Shown: in pieces, positions 7,513 to 12,726 of the stretch
Position numbering within the stretch: position 1 is the stretch's first letter
Layout of the letters: the number at the start of each line of letters is the position of its first letter
DNA from: Victivallales bacterium
GTDB lineage: Bacteria > Verrucomicrobiota > Lentisphaeria > Oligosphaerales > Oligosphaeraceae
Assembly: GCA_017431185.1 (NCBI GenBank)
Contig: JAFRLP010000390.1
Coordinates: 1 to 12,726, forward strand
DNA length: 12,726 bases
Direction: 5' to 3'
Made by a program: the position numbers and the translations under genes
Notes under the pieces: model-generated
What the model was told of the DNA's origin: nothing
Database searches by the model: none
The model's input: only the letters and a program-made list of their open reading frames with translations

Positions 7513-7657
7513 ACTGTTCAGCCCCCCGCCCGTTTTGACGTGCGCAGCCTCTGATCTGCCACAAGTGTACGACGTGCCAGGCGTGAGACCCCAACCTGCC
7601 CGCGAGGCCGGAAGGCCTCGCGGATTGAAGTGGCCTGGGGTTCAGAATAGATACGTT
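7513..7657. repeat. Duplicated upstream block, copy 1
   Basis: This ~145-bp sequence aligns along its length with 10351-10497. Shared segments include TTTTGACRTGCGCAGCC, ACGTGCCAGGCGTGAG and GCCTCGCGGATTGAAGTGG. It lies just upstream of the AraC-type promoter, as does the other copy. In this copy 7600-7623 forms a perfect 10-bp stem (CCGCGAGGCC / GGCCTCGCGG) with a GGAA loop, which the other copy has largely lost. It occupies most of the 345-bp gap between permease and prepilin genes; no protein is encoded there. Confidence 0.75.
7613..7655. repeat. 43-bp module, copy 1 of 3
   Basis: The core GCCTCGCGGATTGAAG plus a conserved tail (GCCTGG, then TTCAGAAT) recurs at 10205-10247 and 10453-10495. 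In this copy it lies downstream of the permease gene. Read on the minus strand it could encode SEPQATSIREA, the tail found at the AraC C-terminus, but here that frame belongs to no gene. Confidence 0.7.
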
Positions 7658-7714
7658 TTGAACGGTTTGAGGAGGCGACAAAACTGTCTCGCCCTTCCGC
7701 TTCCTTCTGGGGAA

Positions 7715-8629
7715 CTATATTCCCTTGAGGCTCATCAGGATGACTCCCGCAATGCAGAAGGCAAGGGCCAGGCCACTGTGCGTGGTGAGCCTCTCCTTCA
7801 GGCAGATCGTGCTGTACAAGGTGAACCAGATCAGGCACGAGGCGCTGATGATGGGCGAGGCCACGGCCCCAAACCCCATCTTTGCGAGAATATTCAATCC
7901 TTGGTATTGGAGGAAGAAGCCGCTGACCATGTAGGTTGCGCCCAACGACAGGCCCAGCAGCAGTGCGCCATGCGTGAACCCGCAAATGGCCTGACGGGGG
8001 CGGAAGGAGGAGAGCATGAGCCATGAGCAGAGGGCTCCAGCCTGAAGAGCGCAGGTGCGGCTGACTGTGCTGACAACATCGGCGGCCTGAAAATAACTTG
8101 GCAGATTCATCAGGGTTTGGATTAATCCCACGCAGCAAAAATCCGTTGCCGAGGCCAGAAGCCAGATTTTCCTGTTGCCGTTTACCCGAGGAGAGTTGTC
8201 CCGGGCCTTGGCGAACAATCCAAGCGCAACCAGCAGGAGCGCAAGGCCGATGAAGCGAGTTGCGCCTGCCCGTTCCCCGAAAACGAGCGTACCCACGAGA
8301 AAAGGCACGACCATGCCTGACTGGATGACCGCCCAGGCAATGCCGTTGGGACCGTTCCGCATGGCGATGCTCATCATCTCCAAATGGAGCAGATTCAAAA
8401 AGCCCGCCGCGCCGATGGAGGTCAGCGCCAGCAGGCGGACATGCCTGTCTGTCTGCTGATCAGGACGAAGCCAGAGCAGAACGGACGAGACTACGATGAT
8501 CAGCAGAGATGAGCAGCAGTTGGTCTCGGTGATGGAAATCTTCTTCGCCGTGCCAACGCTGACAAAGACCCCCACCGCAGCCCAGCCGACTCCAGTGAGA
8601 ATCATCAGGAGTATGCCCAATGCAATCAT
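7715..8629 (-). CDS. DMT-superfamily (EamA-like) permease
   Basis: About 304 residues with roughly ten hydrophobic segments in the two-half arrangement of EamA/drug-metabolite transporters, starting MIALGILLMILTGVGWAAVG. The helix 3-4 region (AMRNGPNGIAWAVIQSGMVVPFLVGTLVFGERAG) and the equivalent C-terminal one (SASCLIWFTLYSTICLKERLT) show the typical pattern ending in a Glu-Arg at the start of a helix. It is an inner-membrane protein. The preceding GH28 stop (TAG) is directly followed by an in-frame TTG at 8638; I prefer the ATG at 8629, which starts just before the first membrane helix, though neither has a strong ribosome binding site. Immediate adjacency implies an operon with coupled translation. 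Sugar or oligosaccharide import is inferred from context; DMT proteins carry many substrates. Stop is TAG. Confidence 0.8.
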   Translation of the reverse strand: MIALGILLMILTGVGWAAVGVFVSVGTAKKISITETNCCSSLLIIVVSSVLLWLRPDQQTDRHVRLLALTSIGAAGFLNLLHLEMMSIAMRNGPNGIAWAVIQSGMVVPFLVGTLVFGERAGATRFIGLALLLVALGLFAKARDNSPRVNGNRKIWLLASATDFCCVGLIQTLMNLPSYFQAADVVSTVSRTCALQAGALCSWLMLSSFRPRQAICGFTHGALLLGLSLGATYMVSGFFLQYQGLNILAKMGFGAVASPIISASCLIWFTLYSTICLKERLTTHSGLALAFCIAGVILMSLKGI

Positions 8630-8638
8630 CCGCGCCAA

Positions 8639-10159
8639 CTATTCCCAGATGACGTTCTCGACATGGCCTTCCGTGTCATACTCCACATCCTCAGGGCCTG
8701 TGATGCGCTTGCCATTGACGGTCAGGTTGCGGATGGTGAAATTGCGGAAAACGGCCTCGTCGTCAAGGGAGGCTATCCTGACGGGGAGTCTGTTGGGCAC
8801 GCCTGGCTCGGTGACGACGGCGATGTTCTCATAAAGGATGTCGCGGATGGAGCCGTATTTGCCAGGAAAGCCCCAGCGGTGGTTGTCGGCGAACAGAAGG
8901 CGGGGTACGCCCAAGGCGATTTTGCCTTTGCCGTCGGGGCTGTCAATCTGGCGGAAGAGCCAGGAATTATCACGGCGGTAAACCTGTGCATCGGACTCCT
9001 GGAACACCTCGGGAAGGTTATCGGCCTGGTATTCGATTCTGAGGTCGCGGAAAGTCACGTCATGGATGTCGGCGTAGTTGCCGTTTTGTATGTCCAGGCA
9101 GACGGCTGAGTTGTGGATGAGGTCGCAGTTCTCGAACAGTATGCGCATGAACTCAGGGGCGCCTGTCTCGATGCCGATTTCCAGCGTTCTGCCCCAACCG
9201 CACCAGAGCACGCAGTTGCGCACTGCGATGTCGGAGACAGCCCGTCCCATCCGCCACGGCACACTGGCCAGCGGCGCATGGTCGTAGCCTTTAAGGACGA
9301 TGGCGTCGTCGAAGGCGCGGACGAAAGAGTCGGTTACCTCGGCGTGGTCGGTGTTGACGAAATCAATGCCATCGGTGTTGTAGCGCCATTGCCCGAGGAC
9401 TTTGTAGTGGTCGATTCTGATGTCGGAACAGCCGAAGAACATCGTTGTCCAGCCTGGGGAGTCCTGAACGATGATGTCACTGATATGGATGTCAGTGGAG
9501 TTGTAGAATTTCACGGAGGATGGCTGGATGTCCTCGTTCAGCCTGCGAAAGAAGCGCTCGACCATCCCGCCATGCAGGGTGCCTCCGCCGAAAATCCTGA
9601 CATTGTGGACGTCATTGCCGTAAATCGTGCCGAAGACGATGGCCGAGGGGTCAATATAGACGGAATCGCCTGAGTTGAGGCGTATCTCGCCAGGAAAATG
9701 AAGTCCAGGACCGAAATAACGCACCACGGAATTCTCATCCACCGCCTCTGTCGGTTTGTCAAAAAGGAAATACAGCACATTGTGGGCAGAGGTCAGTTCC
9801 AGGACATAATAGCCTGGCTTCGCCAAGGTGAACTCCACCTGGCCCACGCCATGCGAGGCTGGAGCCAATCCGCAGGAAAGCGGACGCAGAACCGCCTGCT
9901 CAGCCTGGAAATCACCAGAGACAACCACCTGAATAGGCTCGTCTGCGGAAAAACTGACAAAACCCGCCAATTCCGACTGGGAGCCTGGTCGCTGTGTCCC
10001 TGGCCAGGGACGGTTGAACGGCAATGCCGATTCGCGCGTGACACGAACACGGGCAGCCACCCCGTTCAAAGTCACGGCGTAGCGGTCAGTGAACAGCATG
10101 CCATAATCCTCTGGGGCAAAGGCCTTGCGATTCAGGGGTACTTCGTGGATGTTCAGCAT
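8639..10159 (-). CDS. GH28-like (polygalacturonase-type) beta-helix hydrolase
   Basis: This 506-residue protein has a beta-sandwich-like N-terminal region (about 20-135) and a right-handed beta-helix with repeated turns such as SDIRIDHYKVLGQWRYNTDGIDF and ISDIIVQDSPGW. The GH28 catalytic aspartates are present: NTD at 261-263 and FDDA at 283-286. Asp263 and Asp284 are 21 residues apart, the spacing found in fungal polygalacturonases. The family's GHG histidine motif appears replaced by GWGR (321-324), and no RIK motif is evident, so specificity may differ from classical pectinases. No signal peptide is visible, suggesting a cytoplasmic enzyme acting on imported oligosaccharides. AAGG lies 8 bases before the ATG. 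It is first in an operon with the permease and has its own AraC-type promoter. GH28 polygalacturonase-like activity is the best guess; GH49 is an alternative. Stop is TAG. Confidence 0.8.
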   Translation of the reverse strand: MLNIHEVPLNRKAFAPEDYGMLFTDRYAVTLNGVAARVRVTRESALPFNRPWPGTQRPGSQSELAGFVSFSADEPIQVVVSGDFQAEQAVLRPLSCGLAPASHGVGQVEFTLAKPGYYVLELTSAHNVLYFLFDKPTEAVDENSVVRYFGPGLHFPGEIRLNSGDSVYIDPSAIVFGTIYGNDVHNVRIFGGGTLHGGMVERFFRRLNEDIQPSSVKFYNSTDIHISDIIVQDSPGWTTMFFGCSDIRIDHYKVLGQWRYNTDGIDFVNTDHAEVTDSFVRAFDDAIVLKGYDHAPLASVPWRMGRAVSDIAVRNCVLWCGWGRTLEIGIETGAPEFMRILFENCDLIHNSAVCLDIQNGNYADIHDVTFRDLRIEYQADNLPEVFQESDAQVYRRDNSWLFRQIDSPDGKGKIALGVPRLLFADNHRWGFPGKYGSIRDILYENIAVVTEPGVPNRLPVRIASLDDEAVFRNFTIRNLTVNGKRITGPEDVEYDTEGHVENVIWE

Positions 10160-10204
10160 TTGATTGACCTTGATGGGCGCTTAGGAGTTGTTGATGGCTC
10201 CTTT

Positions 10205-10247
10205 AAGCCTCGCGGATTGAAGCAGCCTGGACTTCTGAATAGGTATC
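10205..10247. repeat. 43-bp module, copy 2 of 3, in the GH28 leader
   Basis: GCCTCGCGGATTGAAG with the tail GCCTGG and TTCTGAAT, diverged at several bases from the other two copies. It lies 3 bp downstream of the GH28 -10 box, so it would be transcribed at the 5' end of the mRNA. The rest of 10160-10204 holds only the leader and ribosome binding site. Confidence 0.7.
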
Positions 10248-10250
10248 CTT

Positions 10251-10317
10251 ATTATAACAAAAACCAGCGGGAATACAATCATATTAATGCCATTTTGCAT
10301 TAAGTTTCTGCCAATTT
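10251..10317 (-). promoter_or_regulatory. AraC-type promoter of the GH28-permease operon
   Basis: Two adjacent 21-bp direct repeats on the minus strand, 10317-10297 (starting AAATTGGCAGAAA) and 10296-10276 (starting AAAATGGCATTAA), are followed by a 19-bp spacer and TGTTATAAT (TATAAT at 10256-10251). Every spacing is the same as at the prepilin promoter. The promoter-proximal repeat sits over the -35 position. The transcript would start about 85 bases before the GH28 ATG. Confidence 0.7.
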
Positions 10318-10350
10318 CCCTCCTCTCGCAATCTTTCCTCAATTCCTGTG

Positions 10351-10497
10351 ACTATTCAGCCTCTTCCCGCCTGTTTTGACATGCGCAGCCACAGATTCGC
10401 CACTTGAGCCTCACGTGCCAGGCGTGAGTCGCCAGCCTGCCAGCAAGGTCTTAGGCCTCGCGGATTGAAGTGGCCTGGGGTTCTGAATGGATTCGTT
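10351..10497. repeat. Duplicated upstream block, copy 2
   Basis: The counterpart of 7513-7657, with roughly four of five positions the same. It begins 33 bp upstream of the AraC-box pair, versus 14 bp in the other copy. Its end runs into the AraC gene and supplies that gene's last codons. No small gene is seen in the 10160-10450 gap. Confidence 0.75.
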
Positions 10498-11374
10498 CCG
10501 CATGTTTTCTGCGATACTCCAGCGGGGTCATTCCGTAGGCCTTCTTGAAATGCTTAGAGAAATGGCAGCCGTTGCAGAAGCCCGCTTCCCTGGCGATTTC
10601 CTCTATGGGCTTGCGGCGTTCCGACAGGCGCGTTATGGCGTATTGCAGGCGTATTCTGGTCTGGTATTCGTGGGGAGAATAGCCTGTCATTGCACGAAAT
10701 TCGCGGAAAAGCGTGCGTTCGGAGGTGTGGGCGATGCGCGCCAATTCGGCCACGCCCAACTCCTCCTGAAAATGGGAACGGATATAACCCAGCAGCCCAG
10801 CCAGCCAAAGAGATGTCTCAGGGGCAGGCTTGACTGAGGTGACCCGCTCGCCCTGGCAGAGGCCCGCGACAATCTCCATGAACAGGGCCATCCCCAGAAA
10901 AGACCAGCCAGGACGCTCCTCCTGGATGGTCTGCGCCAGACGCTCCACCAGACGCGAAATCGACAGCAGCGTCTGCCCTGTCAGGTGAAAAACGGGCGCC
11001 GCTGGATTTCGCCCTCTTGCGCATGGTTTGCCCAACGGGAAGAACTCCTCAAATTCAGGCATGGCGTACGCGTCCAATTGCGGAAGCGGCAATTTGTCGG
11101 GATGATAGCAGATATTGACGATTCCAAGGGTGCCTGTGTCGTCGTAGGCATGGACACTGGCTGGATGAATGACCAATACATCCCCTTTGGTGATGGGCGA
11201 CTGCTGTTCGTCCACAAGCGAGAGGGCATTTCCCTCCAGCACCACCACGATTTCAGTGAAGTCGTGGTCATGCCAGGCTCGCGCTGGATGAAGCCCCGTC
11301 TTCACTTTCTCCAGGTAGATGGGAAGTCGAAACGGCTGGACGTAGCCATGGAATTTGGAATGCGTCAGAGGCAT
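10451..11374 (-). CDS. AraC-family transcriptional regulator
   Basis: 307 residues. The N-terminal sensor is a cupin-like fold with HDHDFTEIVVVLEG (35-48) and VLVIHPASVHAY (67-77), typical of sugar-responsive AraC proteins. The C-terminal ~100 residues hold two helix-turn-helix units: ELGVAELARIAHTSERTLFREF (about 205-226) and PIEEIAREAGFCNGCHFSKHFKKAYG (256-281), the second followed by the family signature end MTPLEYRRKH. The last ~15 residues (RIHSEPQATSIREA) lie beyond the fold and are encoded by the 43-bp repeat, which also contributes the TAA. No Shine-Dalgarno sequence precedes the ATG. It lies upstream of, and co-oriented with, two operons that carry paired 21-bp repeats at their promoters, so it is the likely activator; its ligand is unknown but may be a pectin-derived sugar. 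Confidence 0.9.
   Translation of the reverse strand: MPLTHSKFHGYVQPFRLPIYLEKVKTGLHPARAWHDHDFTEIVVVLEGNALSLVDEQQSPITKGDVLVIHPASVHAYDDTGTLGIVNICYHPDKLPLPQLDAYAMPEFEEFFPLGKPCARGRNPAAPVFHLTGQTLLSISRLVERLAQTIQEERPGWSFLGMALFMEIVAGLCQGERVTSVKPAPETSLWLAGLLGYIRSHFQEELGVAELARIAHTSERTLFREFRAMTGYSPHEYQTRIRLQYAITRLSERRKPIEEIAREAGFCNGCHFSKHFKKAYGMTPLEYRRKHAERIHSEPQATSIREA
10453..10495. repeat. 43-bp module, copy 3 of 3, inside the AraC 3' end
   Basis: GCCTCGCGGATTGAAGTGG with the tail GGTTCTGAAT. On the minus strand it encodes SEPQATSIREA, the non-homologous tail of the AraC protein, and the stop codon abuts its end. It is nearly the same as the copy at 7613-7655. Confidence 0.7.
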
Positions 11375-11399
11375 GGGGAAAAACGCGAAGCGGCTTGGC

Positions 11400-11415
11400 A
11401 GCCGTTTTTACGGCT
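11400..11415. other. Small hairpin between the SDR and AraC genes
   Basis: A perfect 6-bp stem, AGCCGT / ACGGCT, with a four-base loop lies in the 93-bp gap between the SDR stop and the AraC start. No T-run follows directly on the minus strand, so an intrinsic terminator is not supported. No promoter is obvious in this gap, so AraC may be cotranscribed with the SDR gene. Confidence 0.35.
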
Positions 11416-11467
11416 CCAAAGGGCATTGTTCACGGATGGCATCTTCTGATCAGCCACAAGGGCGAAA

Positions 11468-12388
11468 TCACTGTTTGGCCGCCCAGACGGCGGTCTCCTC
11501 GATGGCCTCCTCGGGCGTAATCTGCGGGTGGAAGTCCAGTTCGCGACGCGCCTTGCCGATGTCGAAGCACATGTGAGTGGCCAGGAAACGGAGACCGTTC
11601 ACGTCCTTGACCAAATCCGCGTGGTCACGGATAATCTCCTCCAAATCCATGTGTACGATGTGCGCTTTCCTGCCCAACGCCAACGCATTCAACTCAACAT
11701 AACGGTTCAGGGTAACAGCATGATCCAGGCAGATGTTATAGACCTGCCCAATGGAATGAGGACGCTCCAGCGCCAGGACAAATGCCCGCGCCAGTTCCTT
11801 GACATAGATGGGCTGAAGCAGCGCCTGGCCGTCATTGGGCAGCAGGATGGGCTTCTCCGCCAAAATGTCGGGGATGAAATCCGCACGACGGCAACCCAGA
11901 TTGTCCAGCGGAAGCATCCCTGGACCCGTGATATAGCAGGGACGCAGGACGGTGCCTGGGAATCCCTGATTCATGAATTTGTCCATCAGCAGGGCGTCGA
12001 CGATCCGTTTTTTCGCCCAGCCAGTGGTGGGCTCGAAGCCGCCGTATGGGGCATTCTCGTCACAAGGCACGTAGGGCAGGGGAGCATAACCGCCAGTCGA
12101 GGAGCAATGCAGATAGTGGCGCAGGTTCTGGGCGTACTTGCACACCAGTTCCAGCGACTCGTTGGTCGGCACCGTGTCTATGACATGCGTGTAGCGGGTC
12201 TGGAAAACCTCGCGCATCGACGCCTCGTCCTTCTTGTCCGCCTGAATCAGTTTTACCCCCTGAACCTCATTCACGAAGGTCTGTTTCCGGCCCCTTGTCA
12301 AAATGGTCACGGGGATTCCGCGTTTGGTCAATTCCATCACAATGTGGTGACCGACCCAGCCTGTGCCGCCCATTATCAAAACGTTCAT
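11468..12388 (-). CDS. NAD(P)-binding epimerase/reductase-like SDR protein
   Basis: 306 residues with an N-terminal Rossmann motif MGGTGWVGHH (6-15) and extended-SDR features: HCSSTGGY (94-101), where the catalytic Ser/Thr lies, and VLRPCYITGPG, the family's RP-x-x-x-x-GP substrate-loop motif. The catalytic YxxxK appears as TTGWAKKR (121-128), with no Tyr at the expected place, so it may be an atypical SDR or a binding protein. I start at the ATG at 12388, just before the nucleotide-binding strand, because AGGA lies 7 bases upstream; the longer frame to 12463 would begin inside the promoter. It could convert a nucleotide sugar or a free sugar, but the sequence does not decide this. Stop is TGA. 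Confidence 0.82.
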   Translation of the reverse strand: MNVLIMGGTGWVGHHIVMELTKRGIPVTILTRGRKQTFVNEVQGVKLIQADKKDEASMREVFQTRYTHVIDTVPTNESLELVCKYAQNLRHYLHCSSTGGYAPLPYVPCDENAPYGGFEPTTGWAKKRIVDALLMDKFMNQGFPGTVLRPCYITGPGMLPLDNLGCRRADFIPDILAEKPILLPNDGQALLQPIYVKELARAFVLALERPHSIGQVYNICLDHAVTLNRYVELNALALGRKAHIVHMDLEEIIRDHADLVKDVNGLRFLATHMCFDIGKARRELDFHPQITPEEAIEETAVWAAKQ

Positions 12389-12435
12389 GCTCGCATCCTG
12401 TTGTTTGTGGTTATTGCACTCAAAAAACACGGTAA

Positions 12436-12463
12436 AATATAAAACTTCTCCACTAATTTGCAA
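12436..12463 (-). promoter_or_regulatory. Putative sigma70-type promoter of the SDR gene
   Basis: On the minus strand TTGCAA (12463-12458) is followed after 16 bp by TATATT (12441-12436), a five-of-six match to TATAAT. The leader to the ATG at 12388 is about 40 bases. The paired 21-bp AraC-type boxes are not present here, so this gene, and the AraC gene behind it, may be constitutive. Confidence 0.45.
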
Positions 12464-12490
12464 ATGGCCCTTTGGACTGCGAGTGCAATT

Positions 12491-12517
12491 GACCGCGCGG
12501 AGCGCGGCCTGCCAAAC
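12491..12517 (-). repeat. 27-bp hairpin repeat A, copy 2
   Basis: On the minus strand it reads GTTTGGCAG and then stem GGCCGCGC, loop TCC, stem GCGCGGTC. The second stem position pairs as G-U in RNA. It is the left arm of the composite element. Confidence 0.75.
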
Positions 12518-12546
12518 CTCCTATGAAACACACCGTGTTTCCTGCG

Positions 12547-12587
12547 TTGTGTTGACGGCGGCGAGGACGCCGCCGCTACCTTTACTC
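12547..12587 (-). repeat. 41-bp GC-hairpin repeat B, copy 2
   Basis: On the minus strand it begins GAGTAAAGGTAGCGG and ends GTCAACACAA, as in copy 1 at 56-96. The stem CGGCGGCG / CGCCGCCG is perfect here, with loop TCCT. Confidence 0.7.
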
Positions 12588-12609
12588 ACTCGTGGTTGTC
12601 GCTGGACTG

Positions 12610-12636
12610 GTTTGGCAGGCCGCGCTCCGCGCGGCC
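12610..12636 (+). repeat. 27-bp hairpin repeat A, copy 3
   Basis: GTTTGGCAG followed by stem GGCCGCGC, loop TCC, stem GCGCGGCC. Both sides of the second stem pair differ from copy 1, so pairing is kept. It is the right arm of the composite element. Confidence 0.75.
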
Positions 12637-12667
12637 AACCTCCATTGCACCGGGGGGAAATTTTTAG

Positions 12668-12696
12668 TGTATATCGCGTTTTTTTGCCGTTGTCAG
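12668..12696 (-). promoter_or_regulatory. Weak promoter-like pair at the right edge
   Basis: On the minus strand CTGACA (12696-12691) is followed after 17 bp by TATACA (12673-12668). It could start a transcript running through the repeat element toward the SDR gene. Matches are moderate and the surrounding sequence is AT-rich, so chance is possible. I see nothing else in 12651-12726. Confidence 0.25.
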
Positions 12697-12726
12697 GTGG
12701 CGGGATAGGTTTCATCCGCTATCATA

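Larger units (their letters stand above)
12483..12650. mobile_element. MITE-like composite palindromic element
   Basis: The arms at 12491-12517 and 12610-12636 are inverted copies of 27-bp repeat A with one mismatch. The inverted match resumes further out with GTGCAAT (12483-12489) and ATTGCAC (12644-12650) after an unequal gap. Inside are a perfect hairpin GAAACACACCGTGTTTC (12525-12541) and a copy of repeat B (12547-12587). No transposase is encoded and no clear target-site duplication was found. It resembles a non-autonomous palindromic element, but could equally be a cluster of separately inserted repeats. Confidence 0.45.

Noticed and set aside
7600..7623. Intrinsic terminator for the permease gene
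   Set aside because: The 10-bp stem is perfect, but no T-run follows on the minus strand; the next bases are GGCAGGTTGG.
7518..8138. A minus-strand frame containing SEPQATSIREA, as in the AraC tail
   Set aside because: It runs out of frame through the permease and the repeat block; the match comes only from the shared 43-bp DNA module.
7715..10159. GH28 and the permease as one protein separated by TAG, or genome-wide amber recoding
   Set aside because: The two frames are contiguous in phase across TAG-TTG, but the permease begins with a normal first membrane helix. Past the permease's own TAG the open frame would translate the repeat block and the conserved promoter, so TAG acts as a true stop here.
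11528..12442. A 304-codon plus-strand frame opposite the SDR gene
   Set aside because: It overlaps a clear Rossmann protein and has no family-like motifs.

Overview
The window reads as one chromosomal segment in which all eight clear genes lie on the minus strand (transcription runs from high to low coordinates). It most resembles the PVC group, probably Lentisphaerota (Victivallis/Oligosphaera-like). The reasons are a stand-alone prepilin-type protein with a late H-Xn-DG motif beside glycoside hydrolases, a DUF4838 hydrolase-like protein with a jelly-roll domain, an AraC regulator in place of SusC/SusD partners, and many GC-rich palindromic intergenic repeats. Taxonomy is inference; there is no rRNA or tRNA here.

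Layout from the upstream (right) end: 12483-12650 is a composite palindromic repeat. 11468-12388 is an NAD(P)-binding epimerase/reductase-like SDR, followed by an AraC regulator (10451-11374). Then come a GH28-type beta-helix hydrolase (8639-10159) abutting a DMT/EamA permease (7715-8629), a prepilin-like protein (6656-7369), a four-unit GC hairpin array (6529-6650), a secreted DUF4838 protein (4156-6498) whose last 176 codons lie beyond an in-frame TAG (3625-4155), and a GH78 alpha-L-rhamnosidase-like enzyme (1838-3628) that overlaps the DUF4838 frame by 4 bp. 163-1584 is an unrelated Schlafen/AlbA_2-type ATPase regulator with its own operator-like region, and the left end again carries repeats.

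The main result is regulatory. The GH28-permease pair and the prepilin-DUF4838-GH78 cluster have the same promoter design: two tandem 21-bp direct repeats, a spacer of exactly 19 bp, and an extended -10 (TGTTATAAT). This is a classic AraC-family activator layout, and an AraC gene sits directly upstream. The simplest model is a small pectin/rhamnogalacturonan-type glycan regulon in which the regulator switches on depolymerising enzymes, a permease and a pseudopilin-like surface protein together. The substrate is inferred from the GH28 and GH78 families and is not proven.

The window is also rich in small repeats: a 27-bp hairpin (three copies, with pairing-preserving changes), a 41-bp GC hairpin module at both ends, a 33-bp tandem hairpin array, a ~145-bp duplicated block upstream of both shared promoters, and a 43-bp module (three copies) that supplies the last codons of the AraC gene.
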